Notes under the pieces: generated by a model | Databases searched by the model: none | Seen by the model: the letters and a program-made list of their open reading frames with translations, nothing else | Told to the model about the DNA's origin: nothing | Assembly (NCBI RefSeq): GCF_900113765.1 | Contig: NZ_FOQO01000003.1 | Span: 591,590-655,589 of the forward strand | Length of the DNA: 64,000 nucleotides | Origin: Parapedobacter indicus | Lineage (GTDB): Bacteria > Bacteroidota > Bacteroidia > Sphingobacteriales > Sphingobacteriaceae | Direction of reading: 5' to 3' | Program-made: the position numbers and the translations under genes | Shown here: one piece after another, positions 63,818 to 64,000 of the stretch | Position numbering within the stretch: position 1 is the stretch's first letter | How the letters are laid out: every line of letters begins with the position of its first letter

Positions 63818-64000
63818 TTACAGCAACCCCGCTAGTCTGTCAAACCGGTAGCTGAGGCCGATTTCATGAGTGGTGTTGCCGATGCGACGGTTCAGCGGTT
63901 CGTTTCCCGGGTTGAACTGGTAGGAGTAGCCCAACCCGAAGCCACCGAAATTGAACTGCGCCATCCCCGCAAACTCCCCGTAGCTCCGCACATTCGCACC
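63818..64000 (-). CDS. PorP/SprF-like outer-membrane protein, C-terminal end (gene runs off the right edge)
   Basis: The last 60 codons before the stop at 63818 are visible: AQFNFGGFGLGYSYQFNPGN, then NRRIGNTTHEIGLSYRFDRLAGLL. Amphipathic strands and the closing THEIGLSYRF are typical of PorP/SprF proteins, which accompany type IX secretion and gliding genes in Bacteroidota. GC-richer than the island. The 5' part lies outside the window. Confidence 0.6.
   Translation of the reverse strand, partial: GANVRSYGEFAGMAQFNFGGFGLGYSYQFNPGNEPLNRRIGNTTHEIGLSYRFDRLAGLL

Noticed and set aside
1..64000. CRISPR arrays, rRNA or tRNA genes, complete insertion sequences
   Set aside because: No spaced direct repeats, no cloverleaf or rRNA-like sequence and no intact transposase frame were noticed on either strand.

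Overview
The window comes from a member of the Bacteroidota, most likely the Sphingobacteriaceae or a close relative. Three SusC/SusD pairs, two ECF sigma/FecR pairs, promoters of the TAnnTTTG type, few Shine-Dalgarno sites and a PorP/SprF-like C-terminus at the right edge all point this way. The left edge holds the 5' part of glmS (minus strand).

1.1-17 kb (plus strand, facing an AraC regulator): a long carbohydrate operon. It encodes a sugar-porter MFS, a fucose/arabinose-isomerase-like protein, a PfkB kinase, a class III aminotransferase, a ceramidase-type hydrolase, SusC, SusD and a GH28-like beta-helix protein. These are followed by an esterase with an STN domain, a SemiSWEET and a small membrane protein. 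This SusC has no STN domain, which fits AraC control rather than sigma/anti-sigma control.

17-32.4 kb: a Gfo/Idh/MocA oxidoreductase, an HGSNAT/DUF5009 membrane acyltransferase and a HAD phosphatase. Then comes a second PUL (sigma, FecR, SusC with STN, SusD, metallophosphoesterase), a hybrid sensor kinase and a FucP-type sugar transporter.

32.4-45.5 kb (minus strand): a third PUL runs sigma, FecR, SusC with STN, SusD, a VCBS-repeat protein, an SGNH hydrolase and a very large PVC-type cytochrome c/HEAT protein. 45.7-49.5 kb holds a membrane protein of unknown function, an intact sulfatase, and the C-terminal half of a second sulfatase that breaks off abruptly.

49.5-63.5 kb: an AT-rich island with every gene on the minus strand. 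It encodes a C39-peptidase ABC exporter, its HlyD partner, two GT2 glycosyltransferases, two GT25-like proteins and a sulfotransferase. It also encodes a fusion of a Cys-less C39-like domain, VKOR and thioredoxin, a 71-residue double-glycine peptide with six core cysteines, and a TlpA-like oxidoreductase. Four truncated relics lie in it: a methyltransferase, an APS kinase, a glycosyltransferase and possibly a recombinase. The island sits between a sulfatase missing its N-terminus and a sigma factor missing its C-terminus, both on the minus strand, so it seems to have replaced the middle of a fourth PUL.

The best candidate for an undescribed system is this island. It would make, oxidise, cleave and export a small disulfide-rich peptide whose cysteine spacing (C-x7-C-x3-C-x9-C-x9-C-x-C) resembles CS-alpha-beta defensins, possibly together with a sulfated glycan.
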